This document shows, one piece after another, positions 35,855-44,400 of a stretch of 64,000 bases of DNA. Each line of letters starts with the position of its first letter. Within the stretch, counting starts at the first letter, position 1. Under the pieces are notes generated by a model. The model did no database searches, had not been told where the DNA came from, and was given only the letters and a program-made list of their open reading frames with translations. The position numbers were made by a program, and so were the translations under genes. The stretch spans positions 248,001 to 312,000 of the forward strand of contig CANNEA010000002.1 of assembly GCA_947503525.1 (NCBI GenBank). The letters run 5' to 3'. This stretch comes from an uncultured Carboxylicivirga sp. GTDB lineage: Bacteria; Bacteroidota; Bacteroidia; Bacteroidales; Marinilabiliaceae.

Positions 35855-36927
35855 TTGATGTAAATATTATACTACAGCGAAATAACTTTGACATCCACAT
35901 TAAAGAACAGTTTCATGCAGGTATAACCGGTATTTTCGGAGCTAGTGGCTCAGGTAAAACCTCTTTATTACAATCCATAGCCGGATTGGCAAATCCTCAA
36001 AAAGGAAGTATCTCCATACAAGATCGAGAAGTATTTAATGCCGAGAAAAAAATAAACATCCCTGTACAAAAGCGCAAAATTGGTTATGTATTTCAAGAAG
36101 GCCGCTTATTTCCTCACATGAGTATTGAAAAGAATTTGCTTTATGGAGTAAAAGAGAAAAGTTCTTTGACCTTTAATGAAGTAGTCAGTCTACTCAACTT
36201 AAATGATATACTTAAAAGTCGACCTTCAACTATATCAGGTGGAGAAAGACAACGAACGGCCTTGGGGCGAGCCTTATTGTCATCTCCGGATATACTTTTG
36301 CTTGATGAGCCTTTTTCAGCAGTTGATGTTCAGTTACGTGCTCAAATTCTACCCTTCCTTTTAAAAATACACCGCAAGGTGAATATTCCCATTTTAGTTG
36401 TTAGTCATGATTTACCCGATTTGCTAAAGTTGACAGATAAATTGTGTTTGATCGATCAGGGTAGGGTAGTTGGACATGATGATTACCATAAACTTTTGCG
36501 CTCTGCGAAAGCCATGCGCCTATTTGGCAAGAATTCAATTATGAATTCCATTGGTATGAAAGTAAAGAATATGGATCCTGAGAAAGGATTAACCATACTT
36601 TCTACAAATGGAGATGAGAACAATGTTAAAGTCAGATGTGAAAAAAGCCAATTAACATACCAGGTTGGTGAAGCTTTAAAAATATTTATTTCTTCAGACG
36701 ATATTGCCTTATCAAAGGAGAAATTGACAGAAGTAACCATTCAAAATCAACTAAAAGGAAAAATTACGGAAATCATCCCGCGCGGCGCCACCAGCTTATG
36801 CCTGGTCGATGTTGGATTTCAGCTGGTGGTTGAAATTACGGCCGAATCGAGCCATCGTATGCATATGGAAAAAGGTAGTGAGGTATGGTGCCTGTTTAAA
36901 TCAGTCGCCATTGATGTGGCGGGTTAA
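35851..36927 (+). CDS. modC: Molybdate ABC transporter ATP-binding protein
   Basis: The 358-residue ATPase has Walker A G-A-S-G-S-G-K-T-S, signature S-G-G-E-R-Q-R-T-A, Walker B L-L-L-D-E-P-F-S and switch histidine V-V-S-H-D. The C-terminal 75 residues form a molybdate-binding TOBE domain (I-P-R-G-A-T-S-L-C-L-V-D). It completes an intact modABC operon, which implies that the organism makes molybdenum cofactor. A MOSC protein is encoded at 49525. No ModE site or Moco riboswitch was recognised upstream of modA. Confidence 0.95.
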   Translation: MIDVNIILQRNNFDIHIKEQFHAGITGIFGASGSGKTSLLQSIAGLANPQKGSISIQDREVFNAEKKINIPVQKRKIGYVFQEGRLFPHMSIEKNLLYGVKEKSSLTFNEVVSLLNLNDILKSRPSTISGGERQRTALGRALLSSPDILLLDEPFSAVDVQLRAQILPFLLKIHRKVNIPILVVSHDLPDLLKLTDKLCLIDQGRVVGHDDYHKLLRSAKAMRLFGKNSIMNSIGMKVKNMDPEKGLTILSTNGDENNVKVRCEKSQLTYQVGEALKIFISSDDIALSKEKLTEVTIQNQLKGKITEIIPRGATSLCLVDVGFQLVVEITAESSHRMHMEKGSEVWCLFKSVAIDVAG

Positions 36928-37136
36928 TACTGATTATTATGCTCCGTTAATGGATTGATGCTTACCTCATCAACAAAAAAACTAAACCATACCTAAATAT
37001 ATATGCAATTGAAGCACATATTTATAACAAACTCAGGCGAAGAAGGCATCTACAATGACTTAGTTAAGGCTTTCCGGATTATAATACCATATTCCCAGCT
37101 GATATTGATGGTTTCCGTTAAGTAATAAGACTTTCC

Positions 37137-37304
37137 GAACTCGGAAATCTCTCAATTATATTCGGATAGCATTAACTTATATTCGGATAGCATTAACTAG
37201 CTTTCGGAGAACTTTCACTTACACCCGCAAAATATCAACTTATCATCGGAATATCTTAATACTTAATAGAATATCTTAATGTCATAACGGAAAGTATTTA
37301 TCTC
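37137..37304. repeat. Degenerate tandem array with a 21-nt period
   Basis: Eight consecutive 21-nt units can be laid end to end: 37137, 37158, 37179, 37200, 37221, 37242, 37263 and 37284. Units two and three are identical over 20 of 21 positions. Five units share CGGA at positions 6-9, and unit eight has it one position earlier; others are more decayed. In one frame (heptads starting one base earlier than the unit boundary) the units read as L-x-S-(D/E) heptads, such as L-Y-S-D-S-I-N twice, L-S-E-N-F-H and L-S-S-E-Y-L-N, but stop codons break it. The rest of the 36928-37415 gap holds no gene. Confidence 0.75.
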
Positions 37305-37415
37305 AGTGAATATTCCCGGATTGTGTGTTTCGTCTTTGAGACTTTAAATTATTTCTTCTCCTTCCTTTTAACCTTTTTCATTTTTGCGCATCTTTAGTGT
37401 AAAGAACCACAAATC

Positions 37416-37964
37416 TTGAAAAACACAATCAGTTCAACTGAGCGATTATTGGAGCAGTGTAAAAATGGCGATGAACGTGCCCGTTTTGCAGTGTATAAGC
37501 AGTATGTGAATGCCATGTATAATTCAGCATTCCGTATTGTAGGTAATCAGTTCGATGCCGAAGATGTGGTTCAGGATGCTTTTGTTAAAGCCTTCAAAAA
37601 AATAAATACGCTCAAAGAACTTAAAGCCTTTTCATCGTGGCTTAAGCAAATTGTGGTCAACGAAAGTATTAGTTTGATTCGAAAGCAAAAACGTTTGTTA
37701 ATCGCCGTAGAGTCTCCAGGTGAATTACCTGATTTAGAAGAGCCGGAAGAAGAATTGGACTTTCCAATGGCTAAAGTGATGGCGGCTGTAATGGAATTAC
37801 CAGAAGGTGCCAGAGTGGTATTTACACTGAGGGTAATTGAAGATTACAAGTTTAATGATATTGCCCAAATTACAGGACAAACCGTCAACAATTGCAAAGT
37901 TCAATTTCATCGTTCGAAAAAATTATTAAACAGCAAGCTTAAAAATACCTTATATGCAGAATAA
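37416..37964 (+). CDS. ECF-type RNA polymerase sigma factor
   Basis: The 182-residue sigma-70-family protein has region 2 (A-M-Y-N-S-A-F-R-I-V and D-A-E-D-V-V-Q-D-A-F-V-K-A-F) and region 4 (M-E-L-P-E-G-A-R-V-V-F-T-L-R, then a helix-turn-helix). The only start that keeps full region 2 is TTG at 37416, since the first internal ATG lies after region 2 begins. It overlaps the anti-sigma gene by 11 nt. The operon (sigma, anti-sigma, exported beta protein) suggests an envelope-stress circuit. Confidence 0.93.
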   Translation: MKNTISSTERLLEQCKNGDERARFAVYKQYVNAMYNSAFRIVGNQFDAEDVVQDAFVKAFKKINTLKELKAFSSWLKQIVVNESISLIRKQKRLLIAVESPGELPDLEEPEEELDFPMAKVMAAVMELPEGARVVFTLRVIEDYKFNDIAQITGQTVNNCKVQFHRSKKLLNSKLKNTLYAE

Positions 37965-38490
37965 GTGGGAAAATTATTTTAAGGATAATGAGGAAGCAGC
38001 AGATGTATTTAAGGCTGATGAGGAACGGATGTGGCGAAATATCAATTCCGAATTAAATAGCTCGAAATTCTCGCTAAAGAAGGTATTGGTTGCGGTAGTT
38101 GCGGCTGCTTCAATAATTATAGCCATTAGTATGATTGTTCGTCATGAAATGATGATGCAGATGCAATTGGAAAGTCTGGCTGCTATAAATGAAGAACTGG
38201 CAGAAAAAGAACACGACTATATCAATCAGGTCTCACTAAAATGGAATGAGTATAAAGCTCTAAGCTCATCAGAAAATGATGTAACGCCACTATTGATGGA
38301 AGAATTACAGTTATTGGACACCATCTATCAAAAAGGATTATCCGATATAAAAGACCATGGTTACAACGAGCGCGCCGTTGTAATTATGCTCAACACCTAT
38401 GAAAAGCGTTTAAGAATAATTGAGCGCTTAATTAATGAAAAACGTAAACAAGAAAGAGATGAAAACAAGTCTAATCATATCCATATTTAG
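37954..38490 (+). CDS. Putative anti-sigma factor
   Basis: The 178-residue protein has a cytoplasmic N-terminus of about 40 residues, one transmembrane helix (about 45-65) and an extracytoplasmic coiled-coil-rich domain. This is the layout of Bacteroidota anti-sigma factors encoded next to ECF genes. No zinc-binding H-x-x-x-C-x-x-C motif is seen, so it is not a ZAS-type protein. The call rests on topology and context. It overlaps the sigma gene by 11 nt and the next gene by 32 nt. Confidence 0.75.
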   Translation: MQNKWENYFKDNEEAADVFKADEERMWRNINSELNSSKFSLKKVLVAVVAAASIIIAISMIVRHEMMMQMQLESLAAINEELAEKEHDYINQVSLKWNEYKALSSSENDVTPLLMEELQLLDTIYQKGLSDIKDHGYNERAVVIMLNTYEKRLRIIERLINEKRKQERDENKSNHIHI

Positions 38491-39799
38491 GAAACCAATT
38501 CTTATTATAGCAGCTCTGCTGTGTTTGAGCTCTGTACATGCACAAGAGCAAATAAAGCTTGCTACAAAAGAAGTTAAGACGGGAAGCCATCCCACTATTA
38601 ATGTCAGTCTTTACAGCACAAAAACAGAAATTATACCTTCAATTGATGGAACAATAAAAGCTGAATTAAAGTATAGGGTTAATGACAAGGAAGAACATTA
38701 TTCCAAGCTTCAGGAAATGATCGAAAAGGACTTAATAAATGTGTCAGGTAAGGAAATTACCATTGATTTAAGTCACATCAGAAGTTCGGCCATCGAGATT
38801 ATGGGAATCAAACGTAATAAGGTAACCATTAAGTCAAAAAATAGCGATGAATCCATTAAGGTGAAAGGTTTGTACATTGAATACCTTAAGGTATGGGTCC
38901 CATCTTCATTTGATTTTAAGTTAAATGCAAAATACACCAGTGTTAATATAGGCACCCCCATCAAAGGCTATTGCCATATTGATCTTTACGACACTCAATT
39001 GAATGCTATGAATATCGATGGCGAGCTCTACGGTAAAGGAAAGTATTCGAAAATTAGAGTCGGTAAACACCTTAGCTCAAAGTTAGATTTATACGAGTGT
39101 AATTTTGATGGTGGAGAAACCAGTAGTAGCACCATTAGTGCCAAATATTCCACTATTGAATTAGCCGATCTGCAAGACTTGAAACTGGAGATGTATGAAG
39201 GCATGCTTTCTGCTGATAATGTATCCTCGGCGTTTATCACCAGCAAATATGCGCAACTGGCAATGAATGAAATTGGCACGCTTAAATTGGAAGCTTATGA
39301 AGGTAAATGTGCATTTGAGAGTGTTGAAGAATTATACCTTAAGGCCAAATATTTAGATATTGCCGCAAGCAAGGTGCATAGCTTTAAGATGAATGAAGGC
39401 TATGAAAACAACCTGGCCTTTGATGTAGTTGATGAGCTTACAAGCGAAAATGGGAAATACAATAAATTTGCCATTGACAGGCTGAACCAAAGCTTGTTGT
39501 TATCCGGTTATGAAGATGAGCTGGATCTTGGTTCAATGTCTGGAGAGTTCAAAGAACTTAATATATCAGGCAAATACATAGATGCATATATCACTATTCA
39601 ATCTCCTAAACCATACAGCTTAATGGGCAAAGTCCAGTATCCTGATTTTATTCTGGAAGAAAATCTCTATCATATTCGAAAAAAGATAGGAGACAGCGAT
39701 AATATTGAGATTGATTATACTTTTCAGGAAATAAATGAAACATCACCCATCATTAAAGTTAATGGTTATGAGATTGACTTCACTCTAAAGCATCGCTAA
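38459..39799 (+). CDS. Exported beta-helix/GIN-like protein of the ECF operon
   Basis: The ATG at 38459 gives 446 residues with a signal peptide ending at V-H-A-Q (about 29). The mature part is a regular series of short beta strands with repeated K-Y and L-x-x-Y-E/G segments (for example L-K-L-E-A-Y-E-G and L-K-A-K-Y). This suggests a right-handed beta-helix like GIN/DUF2807 and DUF4097 proteins. No catalytic motif is visible. The first eight codons of a longer frame from 38435 are less likely. It overlaps the anti-sigma gene by 32 nt, so it may be a target or ligand of the signalling pair. Confidence 0.72.
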   Translation: MKTSLIISIFRKPILIIAALLCLSSVHAQEQIKLATKEVKTGSHPTINVSLYSTKTEIIPSIDGTIKAELKYRVNDKEEHYSKLQEMIEKDLINVSGKEITIDLSHIRSSAIEIMGIKRNKVTIKSKNSDESIKVKGLYIEYLKVWVPSSFDFKLNAKYTSVNIGTPIKGYCHIDLYDTQLNAMNIDGELYGKGKYSKIRVGKHLSSKLDLYECNFDGGETSSSTISAKYSTIELADLQDLKLEMYEGMLSADNVSSAFITSKYAQLAMNEIGTLKLEAYEGKCAFESVEELYLKAKYLDIAASKVHSFKMNEGYENNLAFDVVDELTSENGKYNKFAIDRLNQSLLLSGYEDELDLGSMSGEFKELNISGKYIDAYITIQSPKPYSLMGKVQYPDFILEENLYHIRKKIGDSDNIEIDYTFQEINETSPIIKVNGYEIDFTLKHR

Positions 39800-39844
39800 G
39801 AATTTTCAAGAACTTGTTATCTTGAATGCTCAATAAATAGAGTA

Positions 39845-40186
39845 ATGAGGGCAATTGATGAGTTTATTCTACAGCAACCTGAGCCGGAAAGCAGCGTGTT
39901 TTCGGTATTGAGAAATTTCATTCCAACTGTAGATCCAGATATAACAGAAGAGTGGAAGTATAAACTTCCATTCTTTTATTACAAGGGAAAAATGTTTTGT
40001 TACCTGTGGAAGGATAAAAGAACTCGTGAACCATATATCGGAGTCATAAAAGGAGGCATGATGGACCATCCCCTTTTGGAAATGGGAGATCGCAAACGGA
40101 TGAAAATTCTGCGAATTAATCCAAATGAAGATATTCCGTTGGATGTAATTCGGGAGGTATTGCAATGGGCATTAAGTTTCTATTAA
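39845..40186 (+). CDS. DUF1801 domain protein
   Basis: The 113-residue cytosolic protein matches DUF1801 (YdhG-like). It has E-W-K-Y-K-L-P-F-F, a central W-K-D-K-R-T strand, the Y-I-G-V-I-K-G-G turn and a C-terminal helix. The family is widespread and without known function, though the fold is compact and close to small ligand binders. It starts 45 nt after the beta-helix gene and could be its last operon partner or a separate unit. Confidence 0.85.
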   Translation: MRAIDEFILQQPEPESSVFSVLRNFIPTVDPDITEEWKYKLPFFYYKGKMFCYLWKDKRTREPYIGVIKGGMMDHPLLEMGDRKRMKILRINPNEDIPLDVIREVLQWALSFY

Positions 40187-40202
40187 GATCAAATTGTTGT
40201 AA

Positions 40203-41003
40203 ATGATATTTAAATCAATCAAAATAGTTTTCGTATTCCTAATTCTAACCATAATAACTCAGGTTGGCGGTATTGTATATCTGGTCTGTTTATTCATTGA
40301 CCAGCTTTGGAAGAAGAGATTTCGATTAAAACTTCTAAGCCTTTTTCTGATAGTTTACAGCATTTCAACCCTATGGATTGTCCCAACAATAGCTAAGTAT
40401 GGAGGACGTGAAAAGGTAATTTCAAAGGAAAATATTCAGCCTGCTAATGTGATGACAGTTTTTCTAAACCGCAACTATGTCACTAAAGAAATGAATATCT
40501 ATCTGGATAAAGTTTCAACTCAACTTTCAAAGACGGATAATAATATAAAATTACGCTATCTGGATGCCTGCTTCCCATTCTTTGATGGATTCCCTTTACT
40601 TCCACATTTAAGTCATAATGACGGGCGTAAAATTGATTTTAGTTTGGTCTACGAAAATGAAGCAGGTAGAATTATTAATGCCGGTAAATCAATTAGTGGA
40701 TATGGTGTTTTTGAAGATCCTGAAAGGATGGAATATAAACAATGTGAAACCTGCTTAAAGTTGGGTTACTGGCAATATGATTTTCCGAAATATTTAACTT
40801 TTGGCCAAATCAATAAAGAAATACAGTTTTCGTCAAAAGGAACAGCAACTCTTATTCGATGTTTACTTACTGTTGATGGAATAGGCAAACTATTTATCGA
40901 ACCGCACCTTAAACAACGAATGAAGCTAAGCGATTCAAGAATCCGATTTCAAGGCTGCCGATCAGTGCGACATGATGATCATATACACGTGCAAATCAAG
41001 TAA
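40203..41003 (+). CDS. Membrane-anchored putative LAS-family peptidase
   Basis: The 266-residue protein has two hydrophobic helices at about 5-30 and 42-62, followed by an extracytoplasmic domain. It carries H-L-S-H-N-D-G-R-K-I-D (near residue 138) and ends with G-C-R-S-V-R-H-D-D-H-I-H-V-Q. These are the H-x-x-G-x-x-x-D and H-x-H zinc ligand patterns of LAS peptidases (MepA/M74, VanX/M15) that cut peptidoglycan peptides. The overall family is otherwise not recognisable, so the assignment is motif-based. It follows DUF1801 by 16 nt. Confidence 0.66.
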   Translation: MIFKSIKIVFVFLILTIITQVGGIVYLVCLFIDQLWKKRFRLKLLSLFLIVYSISTLWIVPTIAKYGGREKVISKENIQPANVMTVFLNRNYVTKEMNIYLDKVSTQLSKTDNNIKLRYLDACFPFFDGFPLLPHLSHNDGRKIDFSLVYENEAGRIINAGKSISGYGVFEDPERMEYKQCETCLKLGYWQYDFPKYLTFGQINKEIQFSSKGTATLIRCLLTVDGIGKLFIEPHLKQRMKLSDSRIRFQGCRSVRHDDHIHVQIK

Positions 41004-41012
41004 TATTACATT

Positions 41013-41204
41013 CTACTCTTCCTTATTATAATGGCATGTTGGAGGATCACCAATTGGAATTACAACAATTTCATTTTTACACGACGGGCACAAATAGATT
41101 TCACAACCGGTGCAACAAAAGCAATTGCAGCAAGTCCTATCCAAATCTGTTTTTACATAAACCGATTGGCAATTTTTACATTGTATCGAATCATCAGGTT
41201 TCAT
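41013..41204 (-). CDS. Cys-rich zinc-ribbon-like mini-protein
   Basis: The 63-residue frame has 11 Cys residues. They are arranged as C-x-x-C near residue 9, a dense C-C-N-C-F-C-C-T-G-C block around 29-38 and C-P-S-C near 44. A zinc- or iron-sulfur-binding role is plausible but no family is recognised. The ATG at 41204 is clean and the frame fills the space between convergent genes, ending 9 nt from the peptidase stop. The high Cys content argues that the frame is coding. Confidence 0.6.
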   Translation of the reverse strand: MKPDDSIQCKNCQSVYVKTDLDRTCCNCFCCTGCEIYLCPSCKNEIVVIPIGDPPTCHYNKEE

Positions 41205-41365
41205 AACTTTTGAATAGTTAATGACAATATAATACCAAATGTATTACGAAATGAAGGATAATGTAATATTCTTAACAATTTGCATAAGGTCAAAACAGAA
41301 TCGCAAATTGATTTTTTCATCAACATTCAATGTCTATAAAATTTAATCAGGGATTATATAACAAC

Positions 41366-41392
41366 AAAGGATAGACCAATAGTCCATCCTTT
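41366..41392 (-). terminator. Hairpin after the M4 protease gene
   Basis: Arms AAAGGAT/ATCCTTT enclose GAC/GTC pairing and a short loop, 18 nt past the stop at 41411. A T tract is lacking, so termination strength is uncertain. Confidence 0.5.
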
Positions 41393-41410
41393 GCTTCTAT
41401 TATAGAAAAA

Positions 41411-44400
41411 CTATTTCTTCACTATTCGCTTGATAGCATATTCATTATTCAACATCACCTTAAGTATATATACACCTTGTTTAAGTTTTGATGCACTTAC
41501 TTGAATCTTCCCATCTAAATAAATATATGGAAGTTTAAACTCCTGACCCGTTGCCGAAACAGCGTAAATATCAGTCACTTGCTTCTCGCTCAGCATCGTC
41601 ATCGTAAAACTATCATTCACCGGATTAGGGTAGACATTAAGTGCACTACTCTTTTCAGAATTAAGGGATGTAGCCAAATCTTTTACGTTAATTACAAATG
41701 ACTGTGAAACAGATCCATTTCTTCCATCATCTGCAGTAATTGTAACTATAACTGAACCGTTTGCTTGCGCGTAGAAAATAAAGACATTTCCTCCTTGATC
41801 ATTCCAGGCAATACCTTCACGAGAAAAAGAAACGGAGTACGTTAGTACATCACCATCGGGGTCGCTAAAATAAGAACCCGCATTTAAAGTAAATTGTGAA
41901 TTTGACGGATCCAGATTTACATTCTGAATATCAAGTTCAATCACAGGCGCCTGATTCTGCTGCACTACAACTTCAAAATGTTCAAATACCGGATCCCAGT
42001 TATTGTCCGTACATTCAATCTCGATGCTTGCCAATCCATTTGCAAGAGGCGTTAATCGTAGCTCAGAACCATTGTCAACTACTGGGAATACAACGGAATT
42101 ATCAGATGATGTCACCGTAAAATACAATTGGTCATTATCCGGATCCTTAAACACATCATTTAAATCAATGACATCATTATAGGTTGAATAAATGACTTTG
42201 TTACCAATTGGATTAGCTAAATATGGTGCAGCATTATTAAATATTTCAAGATTTATTACTGATGAGGCTGATGGATTCACCGGATCGTTACTATTGAAAT
42301 CAATACTTGCCTGATAATGGCCATCGCTTAATCCATATGGTTCAACTAATACATCTAATATTGAACTTTGACCTGCAGCAACTGATCCACTTAAACGCTC
42401 GGGAGTAAGCCAGGCTTTTGTAGATTGTATAACATTTAAATAGGTCTCCATTATGGTTTGCATATTGGTATCATCAATATATTGCCCACTTGTACCTGCG
42501 AACAATAAATAATGCATACGGCTTACACCTTCAAGATTATTAATTATATGCGTATCGTAATCGGTCCCTTGAGGGTAACTGTGAGTGACCTCTTCATTAT
42601 CCTCTACAATAATTAAATGGTTAACCGATGGATCACCGGAATTGTAAACACGTTTCACATAAGCCTTGAAATTTTGGTTGCCCACCTGAGTAGTAATTAC
42701 TGATCCGTCCACAGAACCTGAACCATCCGCACCAAGATTGCCTGTTATCGAAAATTCATTGACATTATCTAAATCAGCAACCAGAACAAATAATCCATTA
42801 AGTTTTGAAGTAAAATAGGCACCTCCAGGACCAAAGGCTCCTCCTTCTACAATCGTATTATTTGAATAACTGATGCTATTCAAATAGTTTGTATTAAGAA
42901 TATTTCCACCATCAAACATATCTCCACCTCCATCATTAATGTTGTTTCCTGCAACACCATCAATAAAATTATAGCGGTACGAAATGGCATCACTAACATC
43001 CTGTCCTGAGACAGCTAAGCTATCCATTATACTTTGAAGAGTTGAGCCTGTAGAATAAGCATTATCGCTAAAAGATACGCTTATATTATAATTCAACGGA
43101 CTACCACCATCAGTATTATCAATAACTATAGCTTCTGATTGTGTATCCTGAGCCCGCATTAAAATGTCGAATTGAGGTGGTGAAACGGATAATACCGGAG
43201 GAGTAAAGCAATAAGCTTCCAAAACAACAGTATCCCTCATCTCCAATGTATTGGTTTCAATTATAAAATAAGCTTCATCTTCACCAATACCTGAAGGAAC
43301 ATATCTTACATCAATTGTCCGATAGGCTTTGGGTGCCAGGGTAAATCCGTCTGTGCTGACTTCAAATTCATTATTGCTTGTTCTAAGATCCGAAACAACC
43401 AGATCTTTGGTTCCTGTGTTCTGTACGATAACCTGAGCAGATTTAGATTGACCCTCATATACTAATCCATAACGCAGCGTATCAGTCATAAAATTAGAAC
43501 GGGCAATACCCTCAACATTCAAGAGGGCATCAACATTCATTAATGTCTGAGTAGGATCATTTGTTACCAACTTTACTTTGGCATTGTAACTCCCTTCCAA
43601 CAAAGCTGTCGCATCAAACTTTAATTTCATATCATGCGACTCACCAGATGCAATGCTATCTACAGGGTAATGATTTAGCCATAACCAATCGTTTTTATTG
43701 GCCAACCATCGAATTGCATTTATCCCCAAGCGTAATTGTTCAGCATTTGGATTAAACATCCCATTACTATTACTAACAACAATGCGTCCTTCCCCTAATT
43801 CAGCCGCAGCAACTATGGTATTTCCGTTAGTATCTTTAATTACTGAATGGCTTTCGTCTTCGACATTTAGAGTAATATATGCATTGTTGTAAACATATTG
43901 ATCTAAGCCATTAGTAATAGCATGGTCCGATAATATTTCAGTTGTTCCGTTATTAGAATATTGATTTTCAAAACTAATACCAGCTTCTTGAGCTATACTC
44001 TGAATAATACTATTGCTTGTGGACAGATCAAGGAAGAGCCCTTTACCACTTTTTACCCAACGAACAATCCAGTCTGCAATACGATCATTGATATAATAAT
44101 TACCGGAGTAATAGAGCACATCGGCATCTATATTAGTAGTATCAATATTTCCATAAGATGCTGTAGCGCCATATTGCCATAGTTTTGCCACCAGGTTTAT
44201 AGCATTGGTACCATCAAATGCAAAAACTGAGTGACCGGATAAATCGACATGATTCGTATCAGCAACTATTCCTTGTGTTGAACTGAATTGCTCAATAATT
44301 ATGGTATCCACACTTAATGCAGAATTACCCTGGTTGTTTATGACTAAATCGCGTTCAGAGCTTTCATCACTAAACAAATTTTCCACAATTGAAGCAGATA

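Noticed and set aside
37002-37124. Short plus-strand frame starting M-Q-L-K-H before the 21-nt array
   Set aside because: Only about 40 codons, no known domain and no promoter seen; could be part of a decayed gene but not supportable.
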